Positions 45,281 through 54,400 are shown, numbered from the stretch's first letter. The stretch: 64,000 nt of DNA from Saccharibacillus sp. CPCC 101409 (GCF_030518235.1 NZ_JAULSA010000002.1:744001-808000); one strand, 5' to 3'. The notes: generated by a model from the sequence alone, not told the origin. Translations and numbers: made by a program.

Positions 45281-46951
45281 ATGAAAAAATCACGCAGTAC
45301 CTGGAAACTCCTTGCGGCAGCCGGACTGCTTGCCGTAACGGCCTGCAGCGGAGCGTCGGACGGAAAAAGCGCGGACAGCGCGGACGTCGGATCGTCTGCG
45401 GCCGAAGCGGCGTTCGCCGCCGGCAAATACGACCCGCCGATCGAGATCAGCACCGTGCTGATGCCCAAAAAATACGTTCAGGGCGATACGAAAGAAAACA
45501 ACGTGCACGACCGCTGGATGCTGGATACGCTGGGCCTCAAACACAAAGATACCTGGTACCCGGCCAACGACGACCAGTACAAACAAAAATTGCAGCTCGC
45601 TGTCGCTTCCGGGGAAAAACTGCCCGATTTCGTGCCGGTGCCGACCAACGCCGTGCTCACGAACCAGCTGATCGAATCCGGACAGTTTATGCCGATTGAC
45701 GAGCTGTTCGACAAATACGCCAACCGGATTCTCAAAGACCATGCCGCCGAGCATCCCGAGCTGTGGTATCCGTTTACCAAGGACGGCAAGAAATACAATA
45801 TGCCGATTCTCGAATACACGGACAACGACGATACCGAGCTGTGGCTGCGCGAGGACTGGATGGAGAAGCTGAATCTGCAAGCGCCGAAAACGATCGCCGA
45901 TCTGGAAAATATCATGGACAAGTTCAAAAACGAAAACCCGGACGGGCTGTCGCCCGACAAAGTATATCCGCTGGCCATCTCGCTCAAAAGCAACACCAAC
46001 ACCTGGATGGGTTCGCTCGACTGGCTGTTCGGGGCGTACGGCACGATCGAAGAGCAGTGGAACAAAGACGCGGACGGCAATCTGGAATACGGCTCGATCA
46101 ATCCCGGTTCCAAGCAAGCGCTCGCCAAGCTGCGGGAATGGATGGACAAAGGCTATATCCACGCCGATTCCGCGCTGTGGAGCGAATCGAAAGCGGCGGA
46201 GAGCTGGACCAAAGGCACGGCGGGCATTCTGCCCGGCGCCAACTGGGTACCGGACTGGCCGGCTCCCGATCTGCTGAGCACGGTTCCCGGCTCCAAGATC
46301 AAAGCTTACCCGGTACCGGAAGGACCGGACGGGCTGATCGGCACGAAGTGGCAGAATTCCGGCGTCAACTCGAGTATTATGATCAACAAAGACGCCGAGC
46401 ATCCGGAAGCCATTTTCCTGTATTACAACTACCTGCTGGACAACCTGGCGAACCCGGCCGAAGGAAGCGACTACGAATACGGCTTCGCCAAAGGCTACGA
46501 CTGGGATACGATCGACGGCAAACCGACCAGCGACAAAGACAAGATCAAGGAATTCTCCAACGAGTTCCCGTTCCTGACGGGTCCGGCGCGCATTCCGGAT
46601 CTGTATATGAAAACGCTGGTCAAGCTGGCGGACGGCGAAGAGCCGGCAACGCCGTTCGAGCGCCAGATGGCCGAGTTCCGCAAGCCGGAGAACTGGCACG
46701 CGGCAAAAGTGGTTATGTCCCAGCAGGACGTGCGCAGACAAAACTACTTTACGGGAGCGGCGACGCCGACCATGATCTCGAAGTGGAATCTGCTGCGGCA
46801 GTCGGAGATGGAGACGTTCAACAAGATCATTTACGGCCAGCTGCCGATCGACGCGTTCGACGAGTTCGTCGCCAATTGGAAAGCCAACGGGGGCGAACAA
46901 ATCACGCAGGAAGTCAATGAATGGTACAAGTCGGTATCCGGGCAGCAGTAA
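45281..46951 (+). CDS. Extracellular solute-binding lipoprotein
   Basis: 556 residues. Signal peptide with lipobox (KLLAAAGLLAVTACSG) gives lipidation at Cys 22. The mature part is a family 1 solute-binding protein of the LplA type: KQKLQLAVASGEKLPDFV, DTELWLREDWMEKLNLQAPKT, GWSESK-like Trp-rich sugar contacts. It binds an oligosaccharide and hands it to the two permeases encoded at 39717-41555. ATG 45281 follows ACGGGGGGATCG. An inverted repeat TTGGTACAGTAACCA lies upstream at 45229-45243 and could be part of the YesN-type operator. Confidence 0.92.
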   Translation: MKKSRSTWKLLAAAGLLAVTACSGASDGKSADSADVGSSAAEAAFAAGKYDPPIEISTVLMPKKYVQGDTKENNVHDRWMLDTLGLKHKDTWYPANDDQYKQKLQLAVASGEKLPDFVPVPTNAVLTNQLIESGQFMPIDELFDKYANRILKDHAAEHPELWYPFTKDGKKYNMPILEYTDNDDTELWLREDWMEKLNLQAPKTIADLENIMDKFKNENPDGLSPDKVYPLAISLKSNTNTWMGSLDWLFGAYGTIEEQWNKDADGNLEYGSINPGSKQALAKLREWMDKGYIHADSALWSESKAAESWTKGTAGILPGANWVPDWPAPDLLSTVPGSKIKAYPVPEGPDGLIGTKWQNSGVNSSIMINKDAEHPEAIFLYYNYLLDNLANPAEGSDYEYGFAKGYDWDTIDGKPTSDKDKIKEFSNEFPFLTGPARIPDLYMKTLVKLADGEEPATPFERQMAEFRKPENWHAAKVVMSQQDVRRQNYFTGAATPTMISKWNLLRQSEMETFNKIIYGQLPIDAFDEFVANWKANGGEQITQEVNEWYKSVSGQQ

Positions 46952-47001
46952 ACGGGCGGAGCCGGCCGCAGTATCATCGCAATCGTTAAAGACCAACCGT
47001 C

Positions 47002-47039
47002 GAAGACCGAAATCGCCGCCGCGATTTCGGTCTTTTTTG
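47002..47039 (+). terminator. Terminator after the lipoprotein gene
   Basis: AAGACCGAAATCGC and GCGATTTCGGTCTT with a short CGCC loop and six T. Confidence 0.92.
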
Positions 47040-47177
47040 CGCGCTCTAACGCTGTGGGACGGGGCGGATGTGTACAATAAAAGCGGCGGACCGAACAAAA
47101 ATCGAATTTTGTGCCGCTTATGTGCAGGGGTTGATCCGGCAGGCGCGTCTATACAGGCGGGAAAGGGGGAGACACCG

Positions 47178-47726
47178 ATTGACGAACAGGAATTGATTCG
47201 CCGCATTCTGCGCGGCGACCGGGACGCGTTCCGCGAACTGGTCGATGCGTATCGGCAGCCGGTATTCCGGATTGCTTTCTCGGTACTGCGCAGCGAGAAG
47301 GATGCCGAAGACGCAGCGCAGGAAGTGTTTATCCAGATTCATAAATCGCTCCCCGATTACCGTTCCCAGGGATTTAAGACGTGGATCTCCCGCATTGCGC
47401 TGAACAAGGCGATCGACTTCAAGCGCAAGCAGAACCGCCGCCGCGAAGATCTGTACGATTCCGAACCGGCGCTGCTTCAAGCGCCTTCGGGCGAAGAAGC
47501 TCCCCTGACCCGGATACTGCGGCAGGAGCGAGCGGAAGAGATCAAGCGGCGCATGATGGAGATGCCGGGCGGACACCGCGAGGTAATCGAAGCTTTTTAT
47601 TTTCAAGGCAAGAACTACGAACAAATTTCGGCGGAGCTGCATGTGACGGTCAAGACCGTCGAATCGAAATTATACCGAGCCCGAATGTGGATTCGGCAGC
47701 ACTGGCGGGAGGAGGAATGGCTGTGA
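47178..47726 (+). CDS. ECF sigma factor, probably starting at ATT
   Basis: 182 residues: region 2 (RILRGDRDAFRELVDAYRQ, VLRSEKDAEDAAQEVFIQI, TWISRIALNKAIDFKRK) and region 4 (MPGGHREVIEAFYFQGKNY, ISAELHVTVKTVESKLYRAR). No ATG, GTG or TTG in the right frame lies at the expected place. The ATT at 47178 is seven bases after AAAGGGGGAG and is followed by DEQELIRR, the usual N-terminal sequence of such sigma factors. The next in-frame TTG at 47193 is too far from the ribosome site. The stop overlaps the partner gene. Confidence 0.88.
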   Translation: MDEQELIRRILRGDRDAFRELVDAYRQPVFRIAFSVLRSEKDAEDAAQEVFIQIHKSLPDYRSQGFKTWISRIALNKAIDFKRKQNRRREDLYDSEPALLQAPSGEEAPLTRILRQERAEEIKRRMMEMPGGHREVIEAFYFQGKNYEQISAELHVTVKTVESKLYRARMWIRQHWREEEWL

Positions 47727-48190
47727 ACGATCGGAGAGAAGACTTGCGGGTACCGTGGGAAGCTTATATCCGCGGCACGCTGCCGGAGGCGAAGCGGGAA
47801 CAATTGGAACGGCTGCTGCAAAGCGGGGACGAAGACGTATTCGGGCACTATCTGTCGGCGCTGGAACGCTGCGGGGCGCTGCTGCCGGAGCTACGGGCGG
47901 AAGATTCGTTCAGCGAACGGATCATGGACGCCATTCCGGAAGAAACGAGGGAGCAGCGGGGGCGTTTCGGCGGAAAATGGACCGAGCCGATCGTGCTCTA
48001 CACGATGGCCGCCGCCGCCGCGCTGCTGCTGACCTTTACCGGCGCGTTCGATCGCTTGAGCGAAGGCGCTGGACACGCGGCGGGCGAAGCGGGCAAAGTA
48101 TCGTATACCGAAAAGCTGGCTGAGAGTGCTTCGTCCTGGCTGAGCGGGTTGAAAGCGAAAGGAGACGAGCATGAATCAACAACGAAGTAA
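47723..48190 (+). CDS. Membrane protein, probable anti-sigma factor
   Basis: 155 residues: cytoplasmic helical half (VPWEAYIRGTLPEAKREQLERLL, VFGHYLSALERC) and one membrane helix (IVLYTMAAAAALLLTFTGAF), then a short outside tail. GTG 47723 overlaps the sigma stop (GTGA) and is eight bases after GGAGGA. Position argues for an anti-sigma factor; the classical zinc motif is not present. It overlaps the next gene by 20 bases. Confidence 0.75.
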   Translation: MNDRREDLRVPWEAYIRGTLPEAKREQLERLLQSGDEDVFGHYLSALERCGALLPELRAEDSFSERIMDAIPEETREQRGRFGGKWTEPIVLYTMAAAAALLLTFTGAFDRLSEGAGHAAGEAGKVSYTEKLAESASSWLSGLKAKGDEHESTTK

Positions 48191-49379
48191 AGTGGCGGCG
48201 CTGCTGCTGAATATCATCCCGGGGCTCGGACATTTGTACTGGGGCAACAAAGGCCGGATCTTTATTTACTTCCTGCTGATCGGTACAGGAATGCTGGGGA
48301 GCATAGCGCTGTCGGTGCTCTCCGGCGACAACGAGTGGATTCTGGTGGGATTGGCCGGCGTGTTTATCGTCTGGTGCATCAGCATGTTGGATATCGTCAT
48401 CGTGCTGCTGAACAGTCCTCCGGCCTCCAACGTGCCGCCGGAGGACTACGGCCTCGGCCGCGATTACCGGTCTTACCCCGACCGCGAACGCGGGAACGAA
48501 GCGGGAGACGAAGATCGGGACGCGCATATGGAATTCGCAGCGGAAGAATCCGACCGGCCGCCCTATCCGCCGATCGGCGAAGGGCGCATGCTGAGCGGCG
48601 CGGAGTCTTTTTCCGATTCGGAGCGCTTCTATACGGTGATCCTGAGCTTTGTGCCGGGACTCGGCCATCTGTACATGGGGCTGCTTCAGCGGGGCGTATC
48701 GTTCCTGGTGGCGTTCTTCGGCCTGGCGACCGCGCTTGTGTTCCTGACCGGCATTACGCACAATCATGCGTTTCTGCTGTTCATGGGCGTGCTGCCGATC
48801 GTTTGGATCTATGGGATGTTCGACGCGGTGCAGTTGGCCGAGCGCAAAAGCCGCGGCGAAAAAGTGCGGGACTTCTCGCTGGTCGAACAATGGGACATGG
48901 ACCGCGAAGGCGGGCATAAAAGCCGGACGCTGGCGCTCGTGCTTTCCGTCGTGCCGGGCGCCGGTCAAATGTACATGGGATTGATGCAGCGCGGCGCGCA
49001 GTTCATGCTGCTGTTCTTCGGCAGTATTTACGTGCTGGATGTGCTGGGATTTTCGCTGTTCCTATTCCTGGTTCCGCTGATCTGGTTCTATTCGTTCTTC
49101 GACGCTTTGCAGCAGATCGGACGGTACGGGCGCGAGCCGCTGTTTGACAAACCGCTGATCCAGAGCCTGCTGTTGAACCGCCGCTGGATCGGCATTGCCC
49201 TGGTACTGCTGGGTGTGTACTATATCTTCGACCGCGTGGTGCTGGTGCTGATGGAAGCTTTTATGCACTGGAAACTGGCGCAGCTTCGGGTGATCTACGA
49301 TTACGCCGAACCGGCGATTGTCCCGGTTCTGCTGATGATCGGCGGCATTGTGCTGATTCGAAGCCGGAAGAACGCATAA
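48171..49379 (+). CDS. Multi-pass membrane protein with three GLGHLY-type repeats
   Basis: 402 residues, about eight to nine hydrophobic helices. The motif pattern P-G-x-G-x-x-Y-x-G-x-x-x-R-G occurs three times: IIPGLGHLYWGNKGR, FVPGLGHLYMGLLQRG and VVPGAGQMYMGLMQRG, each starting a two-helix unit like TM2-domain proteins. A charged cytoplasmic linker (residues 85-145) separates the first unit from the rest. It is translated with the ECF sigma and its partner (20-base overlap), so it may be a third component of that signalling module. Function unknown. Confidence 0.75.
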   Translation: MNQQRSKVAALLLNIIPGLGHLYWGNKGRIFIYFLLIGTGMLGSIALSVLSGDNEWILVGLAGVFIVWCISMLDIVIVLLNSPPASNVPPEDYGLGRDYRSYPDRERGNEAGDEDRDAHMEFAAEESDRPPYPPIGEGRMLSGAESFSDSERFYTVILSFVPGLGHLYMGLLQRGVSFLVAFFGLATALVFLTGITHNHAFLLFMGVLPIVWIYGMFDAVQLAERKSRGEKVRDFSLVEQWDMDREGGHKSRTLALVLSVVPGAGQMYMGLMQRGAQFMLLFFGSIYVLDVLGFSLFLFLVPLIWFYSFFDALQQIGRYGREPLFDKPLIQSLLLNRRWIGIALVLLGVYYIFDRVVLVLMEAFMHWKLAQLRVIYDYAEPAIVPVLLMIGGIVLIRSRKNA

Positions 49380-49395
49380 GCGACAAAAAGAACGG

Positions 49396-49447
49396 CAAAA
49401 AACCGCCCGCAGGCCGGAGAGCGATCTCCGGAGCGGGCGGTTTTTTA
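49396..49447. terminator. Bidirectional terminator between the membrane protein gene and proC
   Basis: AAAAAACCGCCCGC and GCGGGCGGTTTTTT enclose a smaller GGAGA/TCTCC hairpin; serves both converging transcripts. Confidence 0.93.
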
Positions 49448-49511
49448 GACGAAGCGTAAAAAAGAGCGGCGGCGGATCGGGCCGCTGCGCGCGGCGAATC
49501 CCGGTTCTGCT

Positions 49512-50378
49512 TTAATTTCCGAGCTTGTCTTCAAGCTCCCGGCCCATTTCCGCGGAGCGTTCGGAGCAGCGCTGCGCGGCGCGGATCACCGCTCCGCGGA
49601 AGTCGCTCTCGTCGAGCTTGGCGATCGCGGCCTGGGTGGCTCCGTTGGGCGAGGTGACTTTGCGCCGCAGTTCGGCCGGTTCTTCGCCGGTTTGGCGGAC
49701 CATCTGGGCCGCGCCGAGCACGGTCTGGACCGTCATCTCGCGCGCCTGCTCGCGCGTCAGTCCTCCAAGCTCGGCCGCTTCGATCAGCGCTTCCATAAGA
49801 TAATAGACGTAAGCCGGGCCGCTGCCGGAGATGCCCGTCAGGGGATCGATCTTATCTTCGTCCGTTTCAACGATCGTGCCGACTGCTTCGAACAGCAAAC
49901 GGGCCGTGCGGCGATGCTCGTCGGACAGGCCTTCGGAATAAGAAAGGCCGGTAACGCCCAGCCCGATCGTGCTCGACGTATTCGGCATCGTGCGCACGAT
50001 CGGCTGATCTTCGCGGCCGAGCAGTTTGCGCATCGTGGCGATCGACAAGCCCGCGATCATCGAGACGACCAGCGTGCGTGGACCGATCAGCGCGCCGAGC
50101 TGATTCAGCGCTTCGGCCGCGTCTTTGGGCTTCATCGCCAGAATGACGATCGGCGAGGAGCGCAGCGCGTCGAGCTTCTCGGAGGGATCGTTTGTGGCGG
50201 CGGTTCCGTAGCGCTGCTTGAGGTCTTCAAGCCGTCCGCTGTCGCTCCGGTTCAGGAACGTAATTTGCGTGGGCGCAATCACCGCCCGGGCGATCAGGCC
50301 GCGGGCGACGGCTTCGGCCATCGAACCGGCCCCGTAGAAGCAAATGCGGTCTTCGATCAGCATGCGGGTCTGGGTCAT
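49512..50378 (-). CDS. proC: Pyrroline-5-carboxylate reductase
   Basis: Last step of proline synthesis. 288 residues: ICFYGAGSMAEAVARG nucleotide-binding loop, VILAMKPKD, SMIAGLSIATM, RTMPNTSSTIGLGVTGL and TGISGSGPAYVYYLMEAL at the active site. I chose ATG 50378, ten bases after AAAGGA; ATG 50390 is too close to it. Third gene of a minus-strand proB-proA-proC operon, 79 bases after proA. Having proC in the operon gives the whole glutamate-to-proline route from one transcript. Confidence 0.95.
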   Translation of the reverse strand: MTQTRMLIEDRICFYGAGSMAEAVARGLIARAVIAPTQITFLNRSDSGRLEDLKQRYGTAATNDPSEKLDALRSSPIVILAMKPKDAAEALNQLGALIGPRTLVVSMIAGLSIATMRKLLGREDQPIVRTMPNTSSTIGLGVTGLSYSEGLSDEHRRTARLLFEAVGTIVETDEDKIDPLTGISGSGPAYVYYLMEALIEAAELGGLTREQAREMTVQTVLGAAQMVRQTGEEPAELRRKVTSPNGATQAAIAKLDESDFRGAVIRAAQRCSERSAEMGRELEDKLGN

Positions 50379-50457
50379 GTTGAAATTCATCCTTTCCGAT
50401 AAGCGAAATAAAAGAATAGGGACTGCATAGAGACTGGATAAATCGTTTATCCGAAAC

Positions 50458-51759
50458 TCAAGGCCGGATCTGTCCGGTTCCCCGCACCACATATTTGGAC
50501 GAAGTGAGCGCCGGCAGTCCCATCGGGCCGCGGGCGTGCAGCTTCTGCGTGCTGATGCCGATCTCCGCGCCGAAGCCGAATTCGAAGCCGTCCGTAAAGC
50601 GGGTGGAGGCGTTGTGGTAAACGGCGGCGGCGTCGATCTCGTTCAGAAAGCGGACCGCGTTCACGTCGCTTTCGGTGACGATAGCTTCGGAATGTTTGGT
50701 GCCGTATCGGGAGACATGCGCCAGCGCTTCGTCCAGATCGTTCACAATGCGGATATTCAAAATATAGTCGTTGTACTCCGTGGCGTAGTCTTCTTCCGAC
50801 GCCGGCTTGGCTTCCGCAACCAGACTGCGCGTTTGCTCGTCTCCCCGCAGCTCGACGCCGCGCTCCAGCAGCGCGTCCGCGAGGCCGCGCAGTTCGCGCC
50901 GCGCGTAATCGGCGTGCACGATCAGCGTTTCCATCGAGTTGCACACCGAAGGACGCTGCACTTTCGCATTCAGCGCGATCGAAGCGGCCATGTCCGGCCG
51001 CGCCGATTCGTCGATATACGTATGGCAGACGCCGGCGCCCGTTTCGATGACCGGCACGGTCGAATTCAGCACGACATTTTGGATCAGCGAGCGTCCGCCG
51101 CGCGGAATAATCACATCCAACAGCCCGTTCAGCTTCAGCATCTCGTCGACGGAAGAGCGCGAAGCGTCTTCGATCAGCTGGAGCGCATCGGGCGGCACCT
51201 CCGTGCCGGCCAGAGCTTCGCGCAGCACCTGCGCGATCCGCCGGTTGGTGGAAAGGGCGGCCGAGCCGCCGCGCAGCACTACGGCGTTGCCGGTCTTGAG
51301 GCAGAGCGCCGCCGCGTCGACCGTGACGTTCGGGCGCGCTTCGTATACGATGCCGATCACGCCGAGCGGCACGCTGATCTTCTCGATACGCAGTCCGTTC
51401 GGGCGTTCGAACCGCTCCAGCGTCCGTCCCGTCGGGTCGGGAAGATCCGCGACCAGTCTGAGCGCGTCCGCGATCGAAGCGATCCGCTCCCCGCTCAGCA
51501 TCAGGCGATCGAGCAGCGATTCGCTTGTGCCCTGCGAGCGTCCGCGTTCCAGATCTTCGCGGTTCGCTTCGATCAGCGAATCCCGCTCCGATACGAGCAC
51601 GTCGGCCATTTTCAGCAGCGCCGCGTTTTTCTTGTCCGTGGAGACCGACGCCAGCTTGCGGGCGGCCGTTTGCGCCAGCAGCGCTTTGCTTCGCACCTCG
51701 CTGGTTTGGCGTTCAGTCGAGTGATCGGCCGATGTTTCGTTAATGCGCAGTTCGCTCAT
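50458..51759 (-). CDS. proA: Gamma-glutamyl phosphate reductase
   Basis: Second step of proline synthesis, reducing glutamyl 5-phosphate to the semialdehyde. 433 residues of the aldehyde dehydrogenase superfamily: VPLGVIGIVYEARPNVTVDA, LRGGSAALSTN, PRGGRSLI, VCNSMETLIVH with the catalytic Cys, and STRFTDGFEFGFGAEIGIST. ATG 51759 follows AAGGAGGAAAAGG. It lies 46 bases after proB. Confidence 0.96.
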   Translation of the reverse strand: MSELRINETSADHSTERQTSEVRSKALLAQTAARKLASVSTDKKNAALLKMADVLVSERDSLIEANREDLERGRSQGTSESLLDRLMLSGERIASIADALRLVADLPDPTGRTLERFERPNGLRIEKISVPLGVIGIVYEARPNVTVDAAALCLKTGNAVVLRGGSAALSTNRRIAQVLREALAGTEVPPDALQLIEDASRSSVDEMLKLNGLLDVIIPRGGRSLIQNVVLNSTVPVIETGAGVCHTYIDESARPDMAASIALNAKVQRPSVCNSMETLIVHADYARRELRGLADALLERGVELRGDEQTRSLVAEAKPASEEDYATEYNDYILNIRIVNDLDEALAHVSRYGTKHSEAIVTESDVNAVRFLNEIDAAAVYHNASTRFTDGFEFGFGAEIGISTQKLHARGPMGLPALTSSKYVVRGTGQIRP

Positions 51760-51805
51760 ATCCTTTTCCTCCTTATCGATCTTCATATATCCCCGCTGTG
51801 CGGGG

Positions 51806-52912
51806 TTATCGGCCCAGCGAAATCCATTCGTCCCGGTGGATGGCTTCCAGCCGGTGCAGTCCCTGGAGCTTGTCCAGCACTTCGGGGCCGGACAAGCCGC
51901 AGACGCTCTGCAAATCTTCCATGTCGTAATTGACGACGCCTCGGCCGACGATACCGCCGTCCGGACCCAGCACCTCCACCACGTCGCCGGCGTGGAACTG
52001 TCCTTCGACGCCGGTGATGCCGACCGGCAGCAGGCTGCGTCCTTCTCCGGTCAGCGCCCGCTGCGCGCCGGCATCGACAATCAGCGCGCCGAGCGGGCGC
52101 GACAGATAGCCGAGCCACTGCTTTTTGACCGGCATCGACGAGAGCGTCGTCGTAAAGTGCGTGCCGCGTCCCGCGCCTTGGGCCGCCGCGGCCAGATCGC
52201 CGCTTTCGCCCGCACGGCCGATAAAGACCGGCACGCCGCCTCTTGTTGCGATGCGCGCCGCGTCGAGCTTGGAGCGCATGCCGCCCGTGCCGACGCCCGA
52301 GCCGGCGCCGCCGGCCATCCGGTAAATCTCGTCGTCGATCTCGTCTACCGTTTCGTATTTGAACGCGTCCGGATCGTGCCGCGGGTCCGCGCTGTACAGA
52401 CCGTCCATATCGGTCAGGATCACCAGCCGGTCCGCTTTGACCAGATTCGCGACAAGCGCGGACAGCGTATCGTTGTCGCCGAATTTAAGTTCGTCGACCG
52501 AGACCGTATCGTTCTCGTTGAAGATCGGCAGAATGCCGCGCTCCAGCAGTTCCTCGATCGTCATGACCGCGCTGCCGATGCGTTTGCGGCTGTGGAAGTC
52601 CGTCCGCGTCAGCAGGATCTGCGCCGCGACCCGGTCGTATTTCGCCAGCGCTTCCTGATAGGCTCTCATCAGCAGCGCCTGTCCGACGGCCGCCGAAGCC
52701 TGCTTTTCGTGCAGCTTTTTGGGCCGTTCCCTGTAGCCGATCGCCCGAAATCCCGCGGCGACGGCGCCCGAGGTCACCAGTAGCGGATGATAGCCGCGCT
52801 CCGCGAGCTGCGCCAGCTCGCCCGCGAAGTAGGCGACCGCCGCATGGTCCAGTCCGCCGCGCGGGCCGGTCAGCGAGCTGCTGCCGATTTTGACTACGAT
52901 GCGTTTTTGCAT
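51806..52912 (-). CDS. proB: Glutamate 5-kinase with PUA domain
   Basis: First, feedback-controlled step of proline synthesis. 368 residues: IVVKIGSSSLTGPRGG, LVTSGAVAAG, IFNENDTVSVDELKFGDND and GGMRSKLDAARIATRGG of the amino acid kinase fold, followed by a C-terminal PUA domain (GALIVDAGAQRALTGEGRSLLPVGITG). First gene after the T-box leader. ATG 52912 follows GAAAGAAGGAACGC. Confidence 0.96.
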   Translation of the reverse strand: MQKRIVVKIGSSSLTGPRGGLDHAAVAYFAGELAQLAERGYHPLLVTSGAVAAGFRAIGYRERPKKLHEKQASAAVGQALLMRAYQEALAKYDRVAAQILLTRTDFHSRKRIGSAVMTIEELLERGILPIFNENDTVSVDELKFGDNDTLSALVANLVKADRLVILTDMDGLYSADPRHDPDAFKYETVDEIDDEIYRMAGGAGSGVGTGGMRSKLDAARIATRGGVPVFIGRAGESGDLAAAAQGAGRGTHFTTTLSSMPVKKQWLGYLSRPLGALIVDAGAQRALTGEGRSLLPVGITGVEGQFHAGDVVEVLGPDGGIVGRGVVNYDMEDLQSVCGLSGPEVLDKLQGLHRLEAIHRDEWISLGR

Positions 52913-52969
52913 AATGCGTTCCTTCTTTCCGTGTGTCGCTGTCAGCCGGGAAGAACAAGCGGCGCAGCA

Positions 52970-53366
52970 TAAAAAGCTTTCGTCCGGGCGCAGAAATAAT
53001 CTGCGCGAAGGACGAAAGCTGTGAAATGCGCTTCCGCGGTACCACCTTGTTTGACGGCTTGCGCCGTCCGGCTCGCTTCCCCGTTAACGGAGGGAGACCG
53101 TCCGGACTTGTTCGCCCGGAGCGCTCGGGGGTAGGTTTCGGAACGATCCGCACCGTAAATTCTTTCAGCCAAAGACGAAGATTGAAACCGATGAGGTTAG
53201 AATCTTCGGCTCGGGAACGCAGAGAAGCACCGGATAAAGTGCGAACTGCGTTCCGATAGAAGACTAACTCTGTTCAAAGGTTGAAATTTTCGTCCGATTG
53301 GAATTTACTCTCTGTAAAGGCGAATACGTTCGTACTGGTCCCGTCATTGCGGTGTAACGTTTGGTT
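52970..53366 (-). promoter_or_regulatory. T-box leader of proBAC
   Basis: Read on the minus strand, AAGGTGGTACCGCGG (53035-53048) is an exact T-box core; the UGGU bulge fits a tRNA with A at position 73, as tRNA-Pro has. Upstream, GACGAA and TTCGTC close a large stem I that holds CTAACCTC, possibly with a CCU proline specifier. Downstream lies the terminator AGCTTTCGTCC/GGACGAAAGCT plus T-run (53020-52971). Uncharged tRNA-Pro would prevent termination and raise expression of proBAC. Identity as T-box is clear; the specifier was not placed with certainty. Confidence 0.93.
52971..53020 (-). terminator. T-box terminator of proBAC
   Basis: AGCTTTCGTCC and GGACGAAAGCT with an internal GCGCAGA/TCTGCGC hairpin, then TTTTT on the minus strand. 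Confidence 0.93.
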
Positions 53367-53372
53367 TTTCCT

Positions 53373-53401
53373 AGAATAGCACGCAGGCCGCCGTTAGGCA
53401 A
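53373..53401 (-). promoter_or_regulatory. Promoter of the proBAC leader
   Basis: Minus strand TTGCCT (53401-53396) and TATTCT (53378-53373) with a 17-base spacer; start near 53366, just ahead of the T-box structure. It lies immediately downstream of the LysR gene stop. Confidence 0.6.
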
Positions 53402-53407
53402 GATGCC

Positions 53408-54328
53408 TCAAGGAAGCGAAAGCCGCTGCTCCATCGTGCGACGCAGCGTATCGGTGAACGCTTCGGCCGCTTTGGACAGCGAGCGTCCGCGCCGGTAGGC
53501 GATTACAAGCGTGCGGCTCGGCACCGGATCGGCCAGCGGCAGATAAACGGGAAGCAGCTCGCTGCGCTTGGCCCGGGCGACGAAGCGGGGGACGAGCGTC
53601 ACGCCCATGCCCGCGGCCACCAGAGACTGAAGCGTCTCCATATTGCTGCTTTCGAATACCACATGAGGTTCGTAGCCCGCTTCCCGGCACAGATCCAGTA
53701 CGATCTTGCGGAACCCCTGCCCCTGCTTGAGAATAATAAACGGCTCGTGCTCCAGCTCGCGCATGCTGACCCCGGCCAGCGGATAAGAGCCCGATCTCAG
53801 CGCGAGGCGGTGGCCGGGCGGAACGGCGAGATCGATCGGCTCGTCGGCGATCGGCTCGTAATCGAGCGTCGGCTCGTTTAGCGGGAGCGACAGCAGGCTG
53901 ATATCCGATTTGCCGCTCGCCGTCAGCCGTTCCAGATTGTGAGAGGTGTCTTCTAGCAGCGTCACGTCGATGCCGGGATAGTCCGTGCGGAACGCGGGCA
54001 GCACATGCGGCAGCAGATGCGAGCCGGTGATCGGCATGCTGCCCACGGTAATCCGTCCTTTGCGCAGCTGCGAGATGTCTTCCATTTCGACGCGCAGAAT
54101 TTCCATTTCGTCCACGATCCGCTGCGCCCGCTTCATGAATTCCATGCCGGCGTGCGTCAGCTCGACGGTACTCGTATTGCGCTGGAACAGCAGCACGCCC
54201 AGCTCTTTTTCCAGCTTGGAAAGCTGTTGGCTGAGCGACGGCTGGGCAATATGGAGCTTCTCCGCGGCCCGCGAGAAATTGCGTTCGGCGGCGATCATCA
54301 GCGCGTATTGCAGTTGTCTAAGTTCCAT
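53408..54328 (-). CDS. LysR-family transcriptional regulator
   Basis: 306 residues. N-terminal winged helix (MELRQLQYALMIAAERNFS, AAEKLHIAQPSLSQQLSKLE), then a periplasmic-binding-protein-like effector domain (GRITVGSMPITGSHLLP, VPPGHRLAL, VAAGMGVTLVPRFVA). ATG 54328 follows GGAAGGAAGA. It is divergent from leuC, so control of leuCD is likely; the effector is unknown. The open frame continues 34 codons upstream into the control region without a ribosome site. Confidence 0.9.
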   Translation of the reverse strand: MELRQLQYALMIAAERNFSRAAEKLHIAQPSLSQQLSKLEKELGVLLFQRNTSTVELTHAGMEFMKRAQRIVDEMEILRVEMEDISQLRKGRITVGSMPITGSHLLPHVLPAFRTDYPGIDVTLLEDTSHNLERLTASGKSDISLLSLPLNEPTLDYEPIADEPIDLAVPPGHRLALRSGSYPLAGVSMRELEHEPFIILKQGQGFRKIVLDLCREAGYEPHVVFESSNMETLQSLVAAGMGVTLVPRFVARAKRSELLPVYLPLADPVPSRTLVIAYRRGRSLSKAAEAFTDTLRRTMEQRLSLP

Positions 54329-54385
54329 GATGGGTCTTCCTTCCGTCGATTGTTTCGGATTGCTTTTTGCTGCACCGTTAACTTT

Positions 54386-54400
54386 ATAGGCACAACCTAT
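54386..54400 (+). promoter_or_regulatory. LysR-type operator (T-N11-A palindrome)
   Basis: ATAGG-CACAA-CCTAT is a perfect inverted repeat with T-N11-A spacing in the gap between the LysR gene and leuC, about 125 bases upstream of leuC. AT-rich sequence follows (54402-54422), suitable for a promoter. Confidence 0.6.
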
